A program made the position numbers and the translations under genes. From NCBI GenBank assembly GCA_021234155.1, contig JAJEKV010000181.1:308001-372000 (forward strand): a stretch of 64,000 nucleotides of DNA. Direction: 5' to 3'. The stretch is from Isoetes taiwanensis (Eukaryota > Streptophyta > Lycopodiopsida > Isoetales > Isoetaceae). This document shows, piece after piece, positions 49,901 to 62,522 of this stretch. Within the stretch, counting starts at the first letter, position 1. Every line of letters starts with the position of its first letter. A model generated the notes under the pieces. It had not been told where the DNA came from and did no database searches. It saw only the letters and a list, made by a program, of their open reading frames with translations.

Positions 49901-51600
49901 CACAGCCAATACAATACCGAAAAAACAGAGGCAGCAAATCAAGGGCGGATAGACAAGTTTCTAAGCACATATCAAGTGAAATCACTAAAAGGATGCCCTT
50001 TTATCTAGTGGAATCCAACAATAGTGAAAAATAATGTATTGAAAATATCATCAATATTGACATAGTAGTGGATTTTGGAATGGCTTTTAGTCATGTAAGG
50101 CATACATTAGGAACCCTCAACAAGTGGCTAATGACCAAATCAACAAGGCTGGGTGCATGTTGGTAACACTACAATCAGCCATCAAATCTCCCTTCACTAA
50201 AACACATCTGAGAAAAAAACTCTCTCAACTCAAGCAATCGTCACTATTCGAGGCTTTTCATAGATCTCGAGGCATTTCAACCTGGGCCCGAATCCAAAAT
50301 ATCAGCTAATAGCAATAAAACTCAAATAATTAGCATTTGAAACTCTCAAGAACAATAGAGAAACTAGTCACATTGGATAGAGGCAAATATAGTCCAGTAG
50401 CAAGTGGAGACAAGCTATTTAGTAGGGAGGAGCAAGCATAGCCAATATCATAATATATAAATGTACTCTAGAAACTCATGATTATCCATTATGCCATAAT
50501 TATAAAACTATATGAACCCTCGCGGACACTCAATAATATTAATAAATCGAGAAGAAATACTTATGCATTAGGAAGACGCAGCGTCTAAATCTCTTCTAGC
50601 TTCAACCTATAATGTTCTTGTTCAAAACAATGACAAAATTTTGGACCCACAAGAAAGTTGAGAGAAATAGTAACATGAAGCAGCAAATGGCCCATGGTGA
50701 AATTTAAATGTATAAGTTAAAAAGAGACTCTTACAAAGATAAAGACTCTCATGAATCTCAAACTACAATAAAGACCACGAAATAGGCAAATATTGCTCCT
50801 AACTAGGTATATAACGCCAAACAAGCATAGATCAGAAACGGTAAGCAACTATAAAGGTCAAGTAAGGTAGCTACGATTTCTTTAAGATAAAATGGATAAA
50901 ATGCGATCTAGCGGTGTGACCCATACCAAGTGTAATGATTCCTTAAACGTGCACAAGATTTGCTATAAGTAACCTATCAATCTAACAATATGTTTTACCT
51001 AAGAAAGCTCGTTTCCAGGTTGCATTTTAAGTAGTATGGGGTAAGGTAGAGTTGTATAAAAGGGCTAAAATTACAATTGCAAAGTTGGTCAAACCTTTTA
51101 TAAATAGGAAAGTAGACAAACTTAGAGCTTGCCATATAACTGTTAATTTTAGGAAGAGCTATCCTAACTCTCCCTTTCAACAACAAAGTTCAAAAGCACA
51201 TCAACCATAAATGTTCCTAATTAATAAGCTGAACATGCCAAGCATCTCGTAAATATGTATCATGAAGTTAGCAAGTTGAGAGATGAGGTAAAAGGAGGCT
51301 AGCCAAGAAAAAGAAAAGGCATGGGCGCAAATAATTGTTAAATAGACATGGAAGGAAATATGTCATAAGTCTAAAATGTTGTAAAGTAGGTAGCAAATAA
51401 TTCAGTATGATCTGGTTAACCATTGAAATCTTGCCAAGTACATCCAAGTGTAAATACAAAACAACAAAGAAATAGCTTTTTAAAAGAATCACTCTTTCGT
51501 ACCAAAACAAATGCAACACATGTCAAGACTTCCCATTTGCAGCTAGTACAACACTAGAAAAAGTGATCAAGGGAGAACGGCTAGCACGAAGAAACAATTA
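49901..51600. other. Core, AT-rich, nothing recognised
   Basis: No coding motif, only short open frames (for example 51268-51519, minus) with low-complexity composition. Confidence 0.35.
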
Positions 51601-53300
51601 AAAGCCACATACACAATTTCCTCCCTTTTTTGCATGCCAGAGTTTCTGTCCTTCTGTTTGGAGCGTCTTGGTTAGAATTTGGCTAGATTTTCATCTGCCC
51701 TGCGAAAGTTTGGCTGGAGTTTCCTTCTACCCTGCGACCCTAATTCCGCAGCCACCTTGCTTCCCAACCCCTGCTTTCTGTGTTTGCCATTCTTTCCTCC
51801 TGTGTTGCTCTCTTGCCTGCTTGAGGCATTTCTTATTGTGGGTTTGCTGTCTTCGAGCCGCTTCTTATATCGGGCTGATATGAGCAGTGGCTGGTAATGT
51901 GGTTGTTGGACTTCGGAGCACTAGTCTTCAAGCATCTTCTTTCGCCCTCTGGTTATCAACGGCTAACAACATAGGTTTTCCTCCTGTAAAGATCATTCGG
52001 CTCACATTCTGGTCTGGAAGCGCTTCGACCATGTCCTTTTGTGTTTTTCTTAGCACGGCGGCAGTGAAGCAGATCGATCACAAAGCCTGCTGTCTATCAT
52101 TTTCGTCTGTTTGTTTCTGATACGAACCTGCCAGGTTTTCTTTTATGTGTGGTTTCGGATCCGTTTGCCTCTGGTCAAACGAGTTTTGATCCCTTCTATT
52201 TTCCACAGCCGCTCTGTCCTTTTTCCCCAGCCGTGGTGCAAAGCCTTCTAGTTTTCTCATCTTTCGCTCTCTTGTTAATCATTGCTTCTGCTAGAAGACT
52301 CTGTTTGGCATCAGGCTTGGTTGTTTCAAGGATCTGTTACACAGCTTAGGCCGATTCTTCACTGTGTGCAGCAGTCTACTTGTTACACAGAAAAGGATAT
52401 TTTGGTGCCAGAGTTCCAGATAAAGGATGCTATGCAATAGAGTTTGCATCTATGCGCTTTGTGTGCTCCTTGCAATCCAGACCAGGAATCCTTCATGCAG
52501 TTCTATTTCTCATTGCTTTATGCTCAAGAAGAACATAGATGTTTCTATTTCATTGCTTTATGCGCGAGAAGAACAGAGATGTTGGTGACATATGATGACT
52601 AACCCTTTCCAGATAAGTAATCTTTCATTTCTAGTTTTTCTCCTTAAAATTTTAATGTGGCTTAAGTTCTCAATATTATTGTGGTTTCAGCTTCCACTGA
52701 GACAGGAAATTAGGACTGAGAATTTCTGCTTCCCTTATTCTACACAAGACTTATGATGTTTGCATTAACAGGCATTAGCTACATTGATCCTCCCTTTTAT
52801 TTCCTGCCACATTTTAAGTAAAGAACATTTTAAGTATGGCTTTGAGTATGTTTGATGTGTGAACAATCGATATTGGAGTGGTTGGAGTCCAGGATCCGCT
52901 TATATGAGATATCTTGGCCTATGTAGTTGCCTCTTTATTTGTCTTCTGCAGACAGTTCTCCCTAGCTCACTTTCTCCAAATTTTACCTAGCACTCCCAGT
53001 TCATTTTCTCCAAAGATTGTACCTGGCCACAATTTTAAAGTTCTGTTTGTGCTTGTTCGTGTTCTTGCTGTTTCTTTGTCATTTCTCGTTTTGTCACCTC
53101 TTGGCATGTTGATTTGAGGATGGCTTCTAGTATTAGAGGATCTTATTCCTATTTGACTTTTGTATCTTGCTCTTAATTCCTTCGCTTCTCTCTATTTGCT
53201 TTTGTTGCGCTTTTCCTTTGGAGCCAAGATTCAACAAGATTTTGCGACGAACTTGGTTGGGCTTAGCCTAGAATTCAATAGTCATTGAATCATACTGAAT
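51601..53300. other. Cleaner, less AT-rich stretch in the core
   Basis: Composition and low indel noise differ from the surroundings. It contains the direct repeat 52450-52870. Overlapping frames at 51668-52349 read as cysteine- and leucine-rich peptides on both strands and show no motif. It could be captured host sequence such as an intron or untranslated region. Confidence 0.35.
52450..52870 (+). repeat. Direct repeat with 43200-43500, right copy
   Basis: See the left copy. This copy contains its own short tandem duplication (catagatg...gaagaacagagatg, with gctttatgc..aagaagaaca repeated at about 52520 and 52555). Confidence 0.6.
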
Positions 53301-53566
53301 TGTTAAGCACCTACATTATATAGACTTGTGACTATATTATAGCTGCTGCCGTAGTGGCAAGTGATAATGGCAAGTGCATAAATTATGGCAGTTAGTTGGT
53401 TCATACATAGTCATACGTCTATATAATCGATCTTCATTATAGACTTTTTTGACTATACATCGGTGTTGCGGAAGTGGCAAGTCATTTGGAGTTGTAGCGA
53501 TATCTTCTACCTTTGTCTATTTAACATTTTGTGCCTTTGCCTTTCTTTCTTTTGGCTAGCCTCCTT

Positions 53567-53782
53567 AACCTTGTCTCAACTTGTCCACCTGTGGTACATA
53601 CTTACAAGATGCTTGGCAAGTTTGTTTATTAAGTGAGGAACGTTTGGGGTTGATGTGCGGGTTTGAACTTTGATAACCTTGTCTCAACTTGTCCACCTGT
53701 GGTGCATACTTACAAGATGCTTGGCAAGTTTGTTTATTAAGTGAGGAACGTTTGGGGTTGATGTGCGGGTTTGAACTTTGAT
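53567..53782 (+). repeat. 108-bp tandem duplication
   Basis: 53567-53674 and 53675-53782 are adjacent copies that differ by one base in my reading (ggtacatac against ggtgcatac). Near identity means a recent event or an assembly duplication. Confidence 0.92.
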
Positions 53783-53884
53783 ATTGAGGAAGAAGTTAGA
53801 ATAACTCTTCCTAAAGTTGCTTGTCTATAGTTTTCTAGTTATAGCGTTTTAGACATTCAATATTGCTTTTGCAATTTTGGCCCT

Positions 53885-55580
53885 TTTATGCAAATCTCTT
53901 GCATTTGCTTTGCAATTTGTGATATTCAATACATAGACTTTCCCTGCTATTTGTAGACATTTTGCTCAGGAATTTAGGATGCTTTTGGAATACCATGCAT
54001 GGCGATAATGAGTTATTTGATTTGTAGAGATGTCCATAGCTATGATACCATCGGATTGAGGTGTTATTGCCTGTTTGGTCCCTAGCTGAATACAAAAGCC
54101 TAAACCCAATTTTGGGATTCGGGAGTACCTTACCATATGATGATGAGTTGCTTGAAATGGAGATCCATGATTAGCTTTGGTGCCTTTGTAGACTTGTTGA
54201 TATATATATGGAAGGCTATTATTTGCTTGGCTCATTCTTCTAGAGCTGTGATTATGTAGCCTTTACCACTACTAAGTGATGAGGTGTTGCTTGGCACGGC
54301 ATTTGTCTTCACATTCCTCAAGTAGGAATTATGCTTTTTCTAGCCTGCAACAATGGTTTTCCCCTTTTCAACACCACTAGTATCTCCCGGCCGTGGGTTA
54401 GAGTTCTTCAACCCCTAAGCCCTAGACTTTCTCGCAATTGTGTTTCAAAGATTGTTGTACACATTGTAATATTTAGTGGAGACACCTGCATGGGCTTCTT
54501 TTCTTCTCCTAGAGTTGCTTGTCGTTTTGATACTGAACTTATCTTCGTGACAATGCATAAGAAGATAAGTGTAATTCTCAAACCATTGCCAATAGTTAGT
54601 TAGGTAGTTAATATGCCTCTCCTTCATATGCCTCTTTCTTCCCTTTTCATCTCCATCACCATCCTGTTCTCCTCTTGTCGACTCTCCCTTTAGCCTACTT
54701 GCTCCACCCCCACCCCCACCCCACACCTTACTCTTTTACTCCGCCATTTTCTATATGTTCCTTACCTTGGTGGTTATGTGTTGTTGAAGGTATGGTCGTG
54801 GGTAAGGCTCCTCATGCTCGATTCTATCATTCTTTGATCTTTAGCTCTCACCGCTTCTTCCTCCAAAACCTTCTACATTTGTTTTCCATTAATCCCGTGA
54901 CTTTCTTGGATTTCTCTTTCTTTGGATTTCTCTGCTGCGCAAGAGACTGTGAGAGGAGCATTGTGGTTTCCTGGGCAAAAGATAGCATGTTAGCTAATGT
55001 GTGGCTCTTTCGTGGCATGGTGGCCTTGAGGCTGGGCAAAGATTAGCATGGTGGCTAATGTGTGTACCTTTTGTGGCATGGTGGCCTTGAGTTGAGCAGC
55101 ATTAGCATGATGGCTAATGTGTGGCTCTTTTGTGTGGCCTTGTGTGGCTATTATTGTGGCATTGTGGCTCTTGAGCTTGGAGCATTGTGATCTCTTTGTT
55201 GTGGCCTAGTGCCTAGTTGGAGGCCTAGTGCCCGGGTTAGCCAAGCAGCCTGCTGAGGCCTCAGGCCTGCTGAGGCTTTGTGCCCTGGCTGGAGGCCCTA
55301 GTCCCCGGGTTGGGAGGCTCATGGCCTCGATGGCCTTGGTGGCTTTTGGTCTGGCTTTGTGTATGCGCAGTTTAGCGTGGCCGCGGTGGGGAAGAGAGCT
55401 TTGGATTCAAGCACAAGATGAAGATCTATGGAGAAGCATACCCAACATGTTTCGGCTCTTTGGCAACTTCATTGCCGTGAATGTATTTTCACCCAATAAG
55501 GCCAGTCACATGAGGGTACAAGATCTATTGTGTTAGCATTGGTTAGTGATCCCATTATTGTCGTATTTTTCCTCGCCAAT
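53885..55580 (-). repeat. Long inverted repeat inside the 13.8-kb element, right arm
   Basis: Inverted partner of 44610-46330. It reads cleaner than the left arm, with fewer apparent indels. The two arms flank a 7.5-kb core. Confidence 0.85.
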
Positions 55581-56100
55581 CTAACAGAAAAACTTATACC
55601 GCCCTAGTGCATGCCAGCGTAAACCGTAATCTCCACAAGAGCCATTTCAAGATGAATAAGCCACAAGCATCCGCTTCCATTAACAAGCAACTATGGTTCT
55701 CGTGGGACAGCCTTTTGTGCAAAAAAGAAGTGAAGAAGGACCAAAACCAAGCAGGGATCTAATCCAGAATGCCGAAATTGATAGACGCATTGTTGAGACC
55801 ACACTGAATTATTAACGTACCGCATCCTCAAAAGCCAACCGACAAAAATAGCCGAAAACTAAAACCCCAAGGTAAACACCGAATGCCGTAGGAAATAAAA
55901 TGCTCGTGTGCCAAGGCCGTATGGTGCAAAGTAACTTGGGGCGTGCCCAAACTAACCAGCAAGAAACCTAAAAAATGGAAGAAACAAAAAGGGTAGCCGC
56001 CAAGGCACAAGGAAGACTGTATGAGATAGAAAATGGGAAACACAAAAAAGTAAGAGAGAGATCTGCGTAAGGGCTGCATTTTTCTTTTTCCAAAAATTCT
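55581..56100. other. Spacer between right arm and right end
   Basis: No recognised gene. A minus-strand frame of 83 residues (55828-56079) is rich in Phe and Leu and has no motif. Confidence 0.35.
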
Positions 56101-56188
56101 CTCCCTTTATGTTTAGCCAGACTTTTTCTGTGGGAAAATGTGTAAAATCGCCATTTAGCTAATATTAGCCGCTATATTTTTCAATCGG

Positions 56189-56196
56189 GTCTAGTG
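56189..56196 (+). repeat. Target-site duplication, right (GTCTAGTG)
   Basis: Right partner of 42339-42346. Sequence after it continues the match to the first block (gccttg.atgttatt). Confidence 0.6.
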
Positions 56197-57069
56197 CCTT
56201 GTATGTTATTTTGAGTTTGATGTGTGTACATAACTATGTGGGTTAAGTGCAGACTTTTCAGAGTGATATATGGTTTAGATTTTCTATATACCTATTTCTA
56301 TTTATTTGGATTGATTCCTTGTTATAAAAGATGTTCTCTTGATGCATTTAGGTAATTAATTGGATTTGTAATTTTATATTGACTTGTTTTTGCATTGCAT
56401 GAGTTTTAAAGAAGAGTGTGTCTCAGGGCATTAACACATATTTGTGTTGACTTGCTCAACAATTGGAAATATACTCAAGAAAATACTCCTTTTAACCCTA
56501 TGCAAGGTTCATTATATATACAACCACGTAGCAAATGTTTCAACGTGGACCTTCTTCCGCAATTATATTGAAAGGCCTTTTTTATTGCAAGATTCATCTT
56601 CGACAAAGTCATGAGTAAAATGTGTATCTCATCATGGTCATGAAGGATGGAATCAAAATGCCAAGAAGACATGTAGTATACTATTTTATGAAAGGCGTGA
56701 CTATGCATCTACTGAATTGAAAATTTCTTATAAACCTATAAGCTCAGGCATAAGACCTTACCATGTATCTACAACCTAGTTGAGTGATGCTAAGTAATTT
56801 TCATGCTATAAAATTCAATAATATATATAAAGTACACTTTGTTGGTTCCATATTTAACGGTGCATCCTTTTGTTGTTTGAGCTCAATGAAGTAATACTAA
56901 TCCAAACAGCAGGATTTGTGTGACTTCAACATTGTTCAATCCGGGTATGGCATGCAAAGGCACATGTAGTATACTATGTTTGTTTATCAAAGGCCCGACT
57001 ACGATCTACTAAACCATTATTGACAACTTTGGAGAATTTTTATAATCTATGCTTTTAGGCATAAGACCT

Positions 57070-57084
57070 TTACCATGGTATCTT
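57070..57084 (+). repeat. 15-bp target-site duplication, left
   Basis: TTACCATGGTATCTT, identical to 58196-58210. Its length fits LINE target-primed insertion. Confidence 0.9.
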
Positions 57085-58195
57085 TTTTGAAGGCAAGAAT
57101 GATCTGTATTGTATTCAAAAGATAAGTATGTTTACATGAGTCCAGAGGTGCTATCACTTTCAAATCCATGAATAGCAAATCCGACTCTAGACTCAAGACT
57201 TAGAGCCTTCTCTAGCATCTTCTCCATAGGATACTATAGGAGAGAAGAGCTCAGTTCCTAGGCCAAATTTTATAAAACAAACGGTTCAAGACCTTATTAC
57301 AAAGGCTCCCACAATAGGCCCGGAGCAAGACATTTAAGCATCTGGTCACCGATATGAGCTAATCCCGCCTCAAACGCCCCGTGATCAAGAGCAAGGTTCA
57401 GCCGCTACTCCCCACCAAGAATGCACATCAAGAGATCTTAGTAAGAAGGAACCACTTGAAGCATTCTCCTAAGGATATCCCAAAGATCCGCTGCAAGGCT
57501 CATCCGTGATTAACCTTCGGCCCATTCCATTATCAAGCAGCACTATATAGGTAGAACCTTCTTCCAAGCAATAAGAAAAGAAGATGTCACAACCTCATCC
57601 CCTCGTGCATAGAATATGGGCTTTTCCCTGACAATGTGCCTCGGCCTCCCTAGTCTCCCCCCAGGAATCCCATGGCAAACCACCAAGAGGCACATTCCGT
57701 AATGATCGGAGTGTACCCATCATTTGCTCAATCCTCCCCTTTGCCGGGACAGAGGGCGCGCATTGTACCTTAAGTGTTTCAAGAAAGACCACATAACCGG
57801 CCACATGGGATGTAGAGGAATCCCAAAGAGCAACACGTAAGCTCGATGCTATATTCTAAACCGGACGTGAATCAAAATGATACTAGAATCTCTACTAACC
57901 CTTGGCCGCTTAGCAAGACTTCAAAGCTGAAGCGTAAAACACCATACCTTTCCTACCATAGATTCAACAGCCGGGCAGAGTGGCGTGAGCGCGTTATGCT
58001 CCAATCGGGCCCGCTTCTTTGCTGCCAAGATCCGGACAGTATTGTGGGAGGAGGGCTGCATTTACCCAACACCATCTTACCATAGCAGCAAGCAGTTCGC
58101 TTTTCTCGCTGGCCTCCAGCCTACGCATCAATTTTGAGAAACTGAGCAGGCATCGCCGCCTCTAAACCGGAACCCTAAGCCATTCTCCTTTGTCC
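57085..58195 (-). mobile_element. 5'-truncated LINE-like insertion
   Basis: A 1111-bp insertion absent from the first block and flanked by a perfect 15-bp duplication. It begins with a T run and then gaaggcaagaatgatct, so on the minus strand it ends ...cttgccttc followed by poly-A, as plant L1-type LINEs do. On the minus strand near 58060-58160 a frame reads FLKLMRRLEASEKSELLAAM, which resembles the region before the RNase H part of plant LINE ORF2. The later frame 57595-57804 is open but unrecognised. No complete ORF and no reverse transcriptase motif are present, consistent with 5' truncation. A processed transcript is the alternative. Confidence 0.75.
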
Positions 58196-58210
58196 TTACC
58201 ATGGTATCTT
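58196..58210 (+). repeat. 15-bp target-site duplication, right
   Basis: Identical to 57070-57084. Confidence 0.9.
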
Positions 58211-60410
58211 ACTAACCTAGTTGAGTGATGCGTGATTACGCTTATAAAATTCAATAATATTTATAAAGTACACTTTGTTCGCTCCATATTTAATGAACCC
58301 CATCCCCAATTTTAACATTGTTCAATCGGGTATGGTACAAAAGCATAATGATCTAAGCTAGTGTGGGATAGAGATTCTTCATACATCCTAATACAAATCT
58401 AAATCACCTAATGCTGCTAGGAAACATGCTTAGCTTACAATGCCCAAATAAAAATATTGTGATTGAAGTGGTTGTCCAAGTGGTGAGAAGAAAGGACTTG
58501 TCACGCCCAAGTCTTTTGAACCAAGATCAAATGCATTTAAGATCCCTAGAACGCCTTTTGATGCTTATCACTATTTCCAGACGTATTAAATCCAAGCACT
58601 CCGCCCCATGATAAACTATATATGTTTGATGGGAATTGAGCTTGTTCCAAGATGGTCAGTGTTTATGACATCAAAACATTATCGGCGATCTACCATTCAT
58701 ATGGCAACCATGTTTGGAAGCACTTTTGTCTCCATGAGGCACTCCATCTTTCTTTTGGCTGTTTGTCTCCATAGACACTGCGATTATTCATATGCATGGC
58801 AAGACAGCTACATTAGTCATATATGCATGGCAAGCAAAAAAAAACATGCTTATGGCCCCGCTCGACTCACGCTTAGTCTTTTAATTGATAGTCCTGCACT
58901 GGAACATGTTAGCATTGTTGTAATTGATAAGACATGAAAGGGATATTAAAATCTCTAAGATGGTCCAATATTTACAATATATAAGGTTAGTTCCTTGCCC
59001 TTGTATCTATTGTGATATCAAACATTATGTGGTTTTGAGATATTTATAATGAGGGATTAGATAAAAAACCTATCCTTCCCGCAAGATAATAATTCTAGAG
59101 GCAGTAAAACCAAAAAAGAAGAACCTATATTTCCATGTTACTATGAGGTATTGACCTGTATTATATGTTTGGCAAGTGACTCCACTTTGGGCACACACAT
59201 ATTTCCAAATATACATGACAGCTTCTCTACCTCATATTTGCATGTCTCTTTAAGGATGTTAGTTACACTTTTGCCTCCAAGTGACACCAAATTGTAGTGC
59301 ATGATGTCATGAGACCTCCTAAGCAATATCTTTCAAATAACTAAAGAGCTTACAAAAGAAAAAATTGCATTTTTCAATTGTTGACCAAAGTAGCTACATA
59401 TTGTTGCTTTGTAGCCGTGATAGACTCTCGTACTAATAAAATCTAAGTCACAAAACATATTACAAAGAAATTTTACGTGACCGACAAAATTCTCCCTCAT
59501 ATAAATCTCAAGATTACCTGGGCTACTGGACCACATCACCTTCAATGGTGCTTACTTTCCTCAACATGATATATGGAGACATCAACATTACATGGAAACG
59601 AATTGATACCTTTACATCGTGTATAAGGAATATAAGGAGCTAGCCAGAGATGTGGAGTGCACTGCTATGCATTACGCTTTGCATCAAATCGCGGCAATGA
59701 CCACTAAAAAGTTACAAGCAATTTATCTAGTGGCATGAACATTATCTATAGCCTTACTATTCCATCACAAACACCAATCTACATTCTCAGATGCAAGGCA
59801 ATACCTATTTTTGCAAATCAAAGAACAACACAAATGTGCAAGGAAATCAAGTATTATGCATGAGCACATTTAAAACCAAGAGTTGTAATGGTAAAACAGC
59901 TAATTAAGGTGTAAAGGCAGAAAGATCCAACTGAATCCATTGCTAGCTAACAAGTAATGTTAGAATAAATTTGAAAATAAGAGCTGCAAGAAATAGTTAA
60001 TAAGGTAAAATGCGTAATCAAAACAAAGAGATAAGGAAAGCTTTACCGCATAAAAAGGGAGAAAAGCTTATTAAATTGCTCGTGGTTTGACTTCGACAAA
60101 GTAGCCATCAAAACCCTAAGAAATCATCTCAGAAATCAATAATGAAAGATACATAGTTTCCAAAACATCTAGAGTAATCGCTAGTCCACATATACAACAT
60201 GTAAATGTACCAATCTAATAAAGTAACATTCATGAATATTCATTAAAACTTCCAATGTATAAAAGATGGCTTTACCAGATAACAAATAATGTTATATTAA
60301 TAATGCCAAATGGAAATCCTACATATTCTTGGCATCATGTATATTCTTTTCTAGTCTCCAGAACTTAACAACACTTGAGAGTTAAAAAATGCTATTAAGA
60401 AATCACTGGC

Positions 60411-60595
60411 ACTCCGCCATTTGCAAATAAGCCTTTTGTAGAAAATACGTAAAAAATAAACTTTGAATCCACCCCAACCTCGAAAGCAAAGAACACAACG
60501 ACAAGTGCACTCGCCATTTGCAAATAAGCCTATATAGAAATGGCACAAACTCAATCCACCCCAACTCTAAGCAGCTTAACACAACGATTAGTATA
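60411..60595 (+). repeat. Tandem pair of about 95 bp, second-block copy
   Basis: Same two-unit arrangement as 17029-17220, with indel differences. Confidence 0.65.
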
Positions 60596-61550
60596 CAATT
60601 ACAACAAATCTGCCTCGTCCTCAGAAAAATTATCCCTAGAAATCACATGAATCAAAACACGTAACCTCGCTTTAAAAGTGCGTGTCACTCTTGAAGAAAT
60701 ATACCCCAACCAAAACTCCTTAAAGGCACACAAATAGAAAAACCGGGGAAAGTATATATTGCTTTAATTGCATCTACCAAAGCTGACTCTTGCATAGAAT
60801 AAATCTTTATAGAAGAATATGTTGCTAAGACGCCGGAGGCTCAAGAAAATAGTTATGATACCACGTAAATAATGGCTTGAAAAGAAATCAAGTCTTCAAT
60901 CTACCCTAGTTCAAAAGATGAAGAGGCTCGGTTTAAGACTAAGAGAGGCTCTAAAAACTCAGCGAATACAAAGCAGGTTTTAAAATATCATCATCATGTA
61001 ACACACGATGATTTTTATGTCAATCTCAAAGCGACATGCAATCGCGGCATGCATGCTTCTCGCCAATCGCATCCCGCAATTCAACCGCACCGTATAAGGA
61101 GAGTAAGAAGAGGAATCAGGCCAAAAAATAGGAACCCAAAAATTTAAGAAAAAAAAATACCCTCCCGCCTTGTTAACTCCACTAAAAAGACGCATGAACA
61201 TGGACTAGCCTTCATGCCCACATTTTGTCAAACTTTGAGCAGCTTAAATGATGTTATTTCTGGAGCTGATTTAGAAAAGGTAATGTAAGTTGATGCAATA
61301 AATATTATCACGAATGTATAGTGCTATTACTTCTTTAGCTCCTGCAACAACTTTTCTACAATCAATCATACACACATGCAAAGCAGACCAAGAAAAACTC
61401 TAGGAAAGGAGAAAAACTCGAGGCTTCTCATACTCTAGTGTAAGTTAAGTTTCTTTTAGTAGAAAACAAACATTGTCACATACCCTACTGAATTGGGTGC
61501 TCAAGCCTCTAGTCCAATATCTTCGCTGGCATGTATGTCTTAACAGTAAT

Positions 61551-61570
61551 AGAATAGATAGATAGATAGT
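61551..61570 (+). repeat. GATA microsatellite, second-block copy
   Basis: Counterpart of 18146-18170. Confidence 0.8.
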
Positions 61571-62500
61571 AGTTTTAATGTCACGTAACTTGGCAAATTA
61601 GAATGTCATTTTTCGTACCAAGCTCCTGTGGATGATGCAAATAGCTTGGCCGTGAGAGATATGGATTGCTACATTCCATGCCTTAGAAAAAATGTAATGT
61701 AAAAACACAATAAAGGCCAATCTAAAGTAATAATTGTAACACCCGCTAAGATCAAAGATGCCGCTTACACCAAATATGGAGCCCAATGAGTTAATCTCTT
61801 CCAAAAGTACCCGAGGATAGCTATGAACCGGGTTATACAAACCATCTCTAAAACAAAATGAGAAGGCAATTCAAGAAGCACACAACACCATCAACCCAAG
61901 GGGAATAGGCACAAAATCAAAGAGATTTACTCATTGCCTACTAAAAAAAAAAAAAACACATCTAAATTCCTATCCCAGAGGCCACCTTGCCCTTATACAT
62001 AAGGGAAGAACCAACCGTGATCGTGTAAAAAACGTAAGTCCCAAACAAGCAGCACTGTGATCAAGCCAAAACCAAAACCAAAGCAACAAATTACAAAAAG
62101 ATGGTAGCTTCTACTAATGCAAAATCCCTCCTGCTGGCGGTTTTACGATTAAATCCCCATGACGATCTCCATCATAAAACAAACTTAGCCGATTCTTCAC
62201 AACATACCTATAAGTATGGCATGATTCATTTTTCAAATGTCTTATCAGATTTTTCGACCAGGCAAGCTGAGCAAGGCGCAGCCCAAGAAACCCAAAACCC
62301 TACCTCAAATAATACGTATTGAAACTCGGGTCTCGACATTTTTGGAAGTGTGGGAAAATATTTCCGCAAACTAAAACCCACAAAAATCTTAGGAAATCAA
62401 ATTAAAAAAATTCCAAAATATTTTCCACCATGCCTAAAATCCCACCAATAACAAGATTGATTGATATAGCTCTTGTCACTCCGCGGACGATAAAAACTGC

Positions 62501-62522
62501 TATTCTATTCTATTCTATTCTT
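62501..62522 (+). repeat. ATTCT pentanucleotide repeat, second-block copy
   Basis: Counterpart of 19090-19110. Confidence 0.85.

Larger units (their letters stand above)
42347..56188. mobile_element. 13.8-kb TIR DNA element (hAT-like), present only in copy 2
   Basis: Its outline comes from the empty site in the first block and the 8-bp flanking duplication. The ends are imperfect inverted repeats. Left inward reads ttttgagggaagaaaaatta...gattagctag; right inward on the minus strand reads ccgattgaaaaatatag...ctaatattagcta. The left 450 bp hold at least six TTTGGCTAA-type motifs in both orientations, and the right end holds tttagccag and attagcc. Subterminal motif arrays bound by transposase are known in hAT and CACTA elements; the 8-bp duplication favours hAT. 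No transposase was recognised inside, so it is probably non-autonomous. Nested insertion of several elements is possible. Confidence 0.65.
56671..58350 (+). repeat. Tandem pair of about 295 bp, second-block copy, split by a LINE
   Basis: Unit 1 is 56671-56960. Unit 2 starts at 56961 and is interrupted at 57084 by the LINE-like insertion, resuming at 58196. Confidence 0.7.
58211..62500. other. Non-coding part of copy 2
   Basis: Matches about 14845-19090 of the first block. Open frames such as 58608-58937 (109 residues) are not open in the counterpart, so I do not call them genes. Confidence 0.45.

Noticed and set aside
51668-52349. Frames rich in Cys and Leu as a possible secreted peptide gene
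   Set aside because: Several overlapping frames on both strands look equally good, with no consistent start or splice structure.
58608-58937. 109-residue plus-strand frame
   Set aside because: The matching region of the first block (about 15260-15590) is not open in the same way, and there is no motif.
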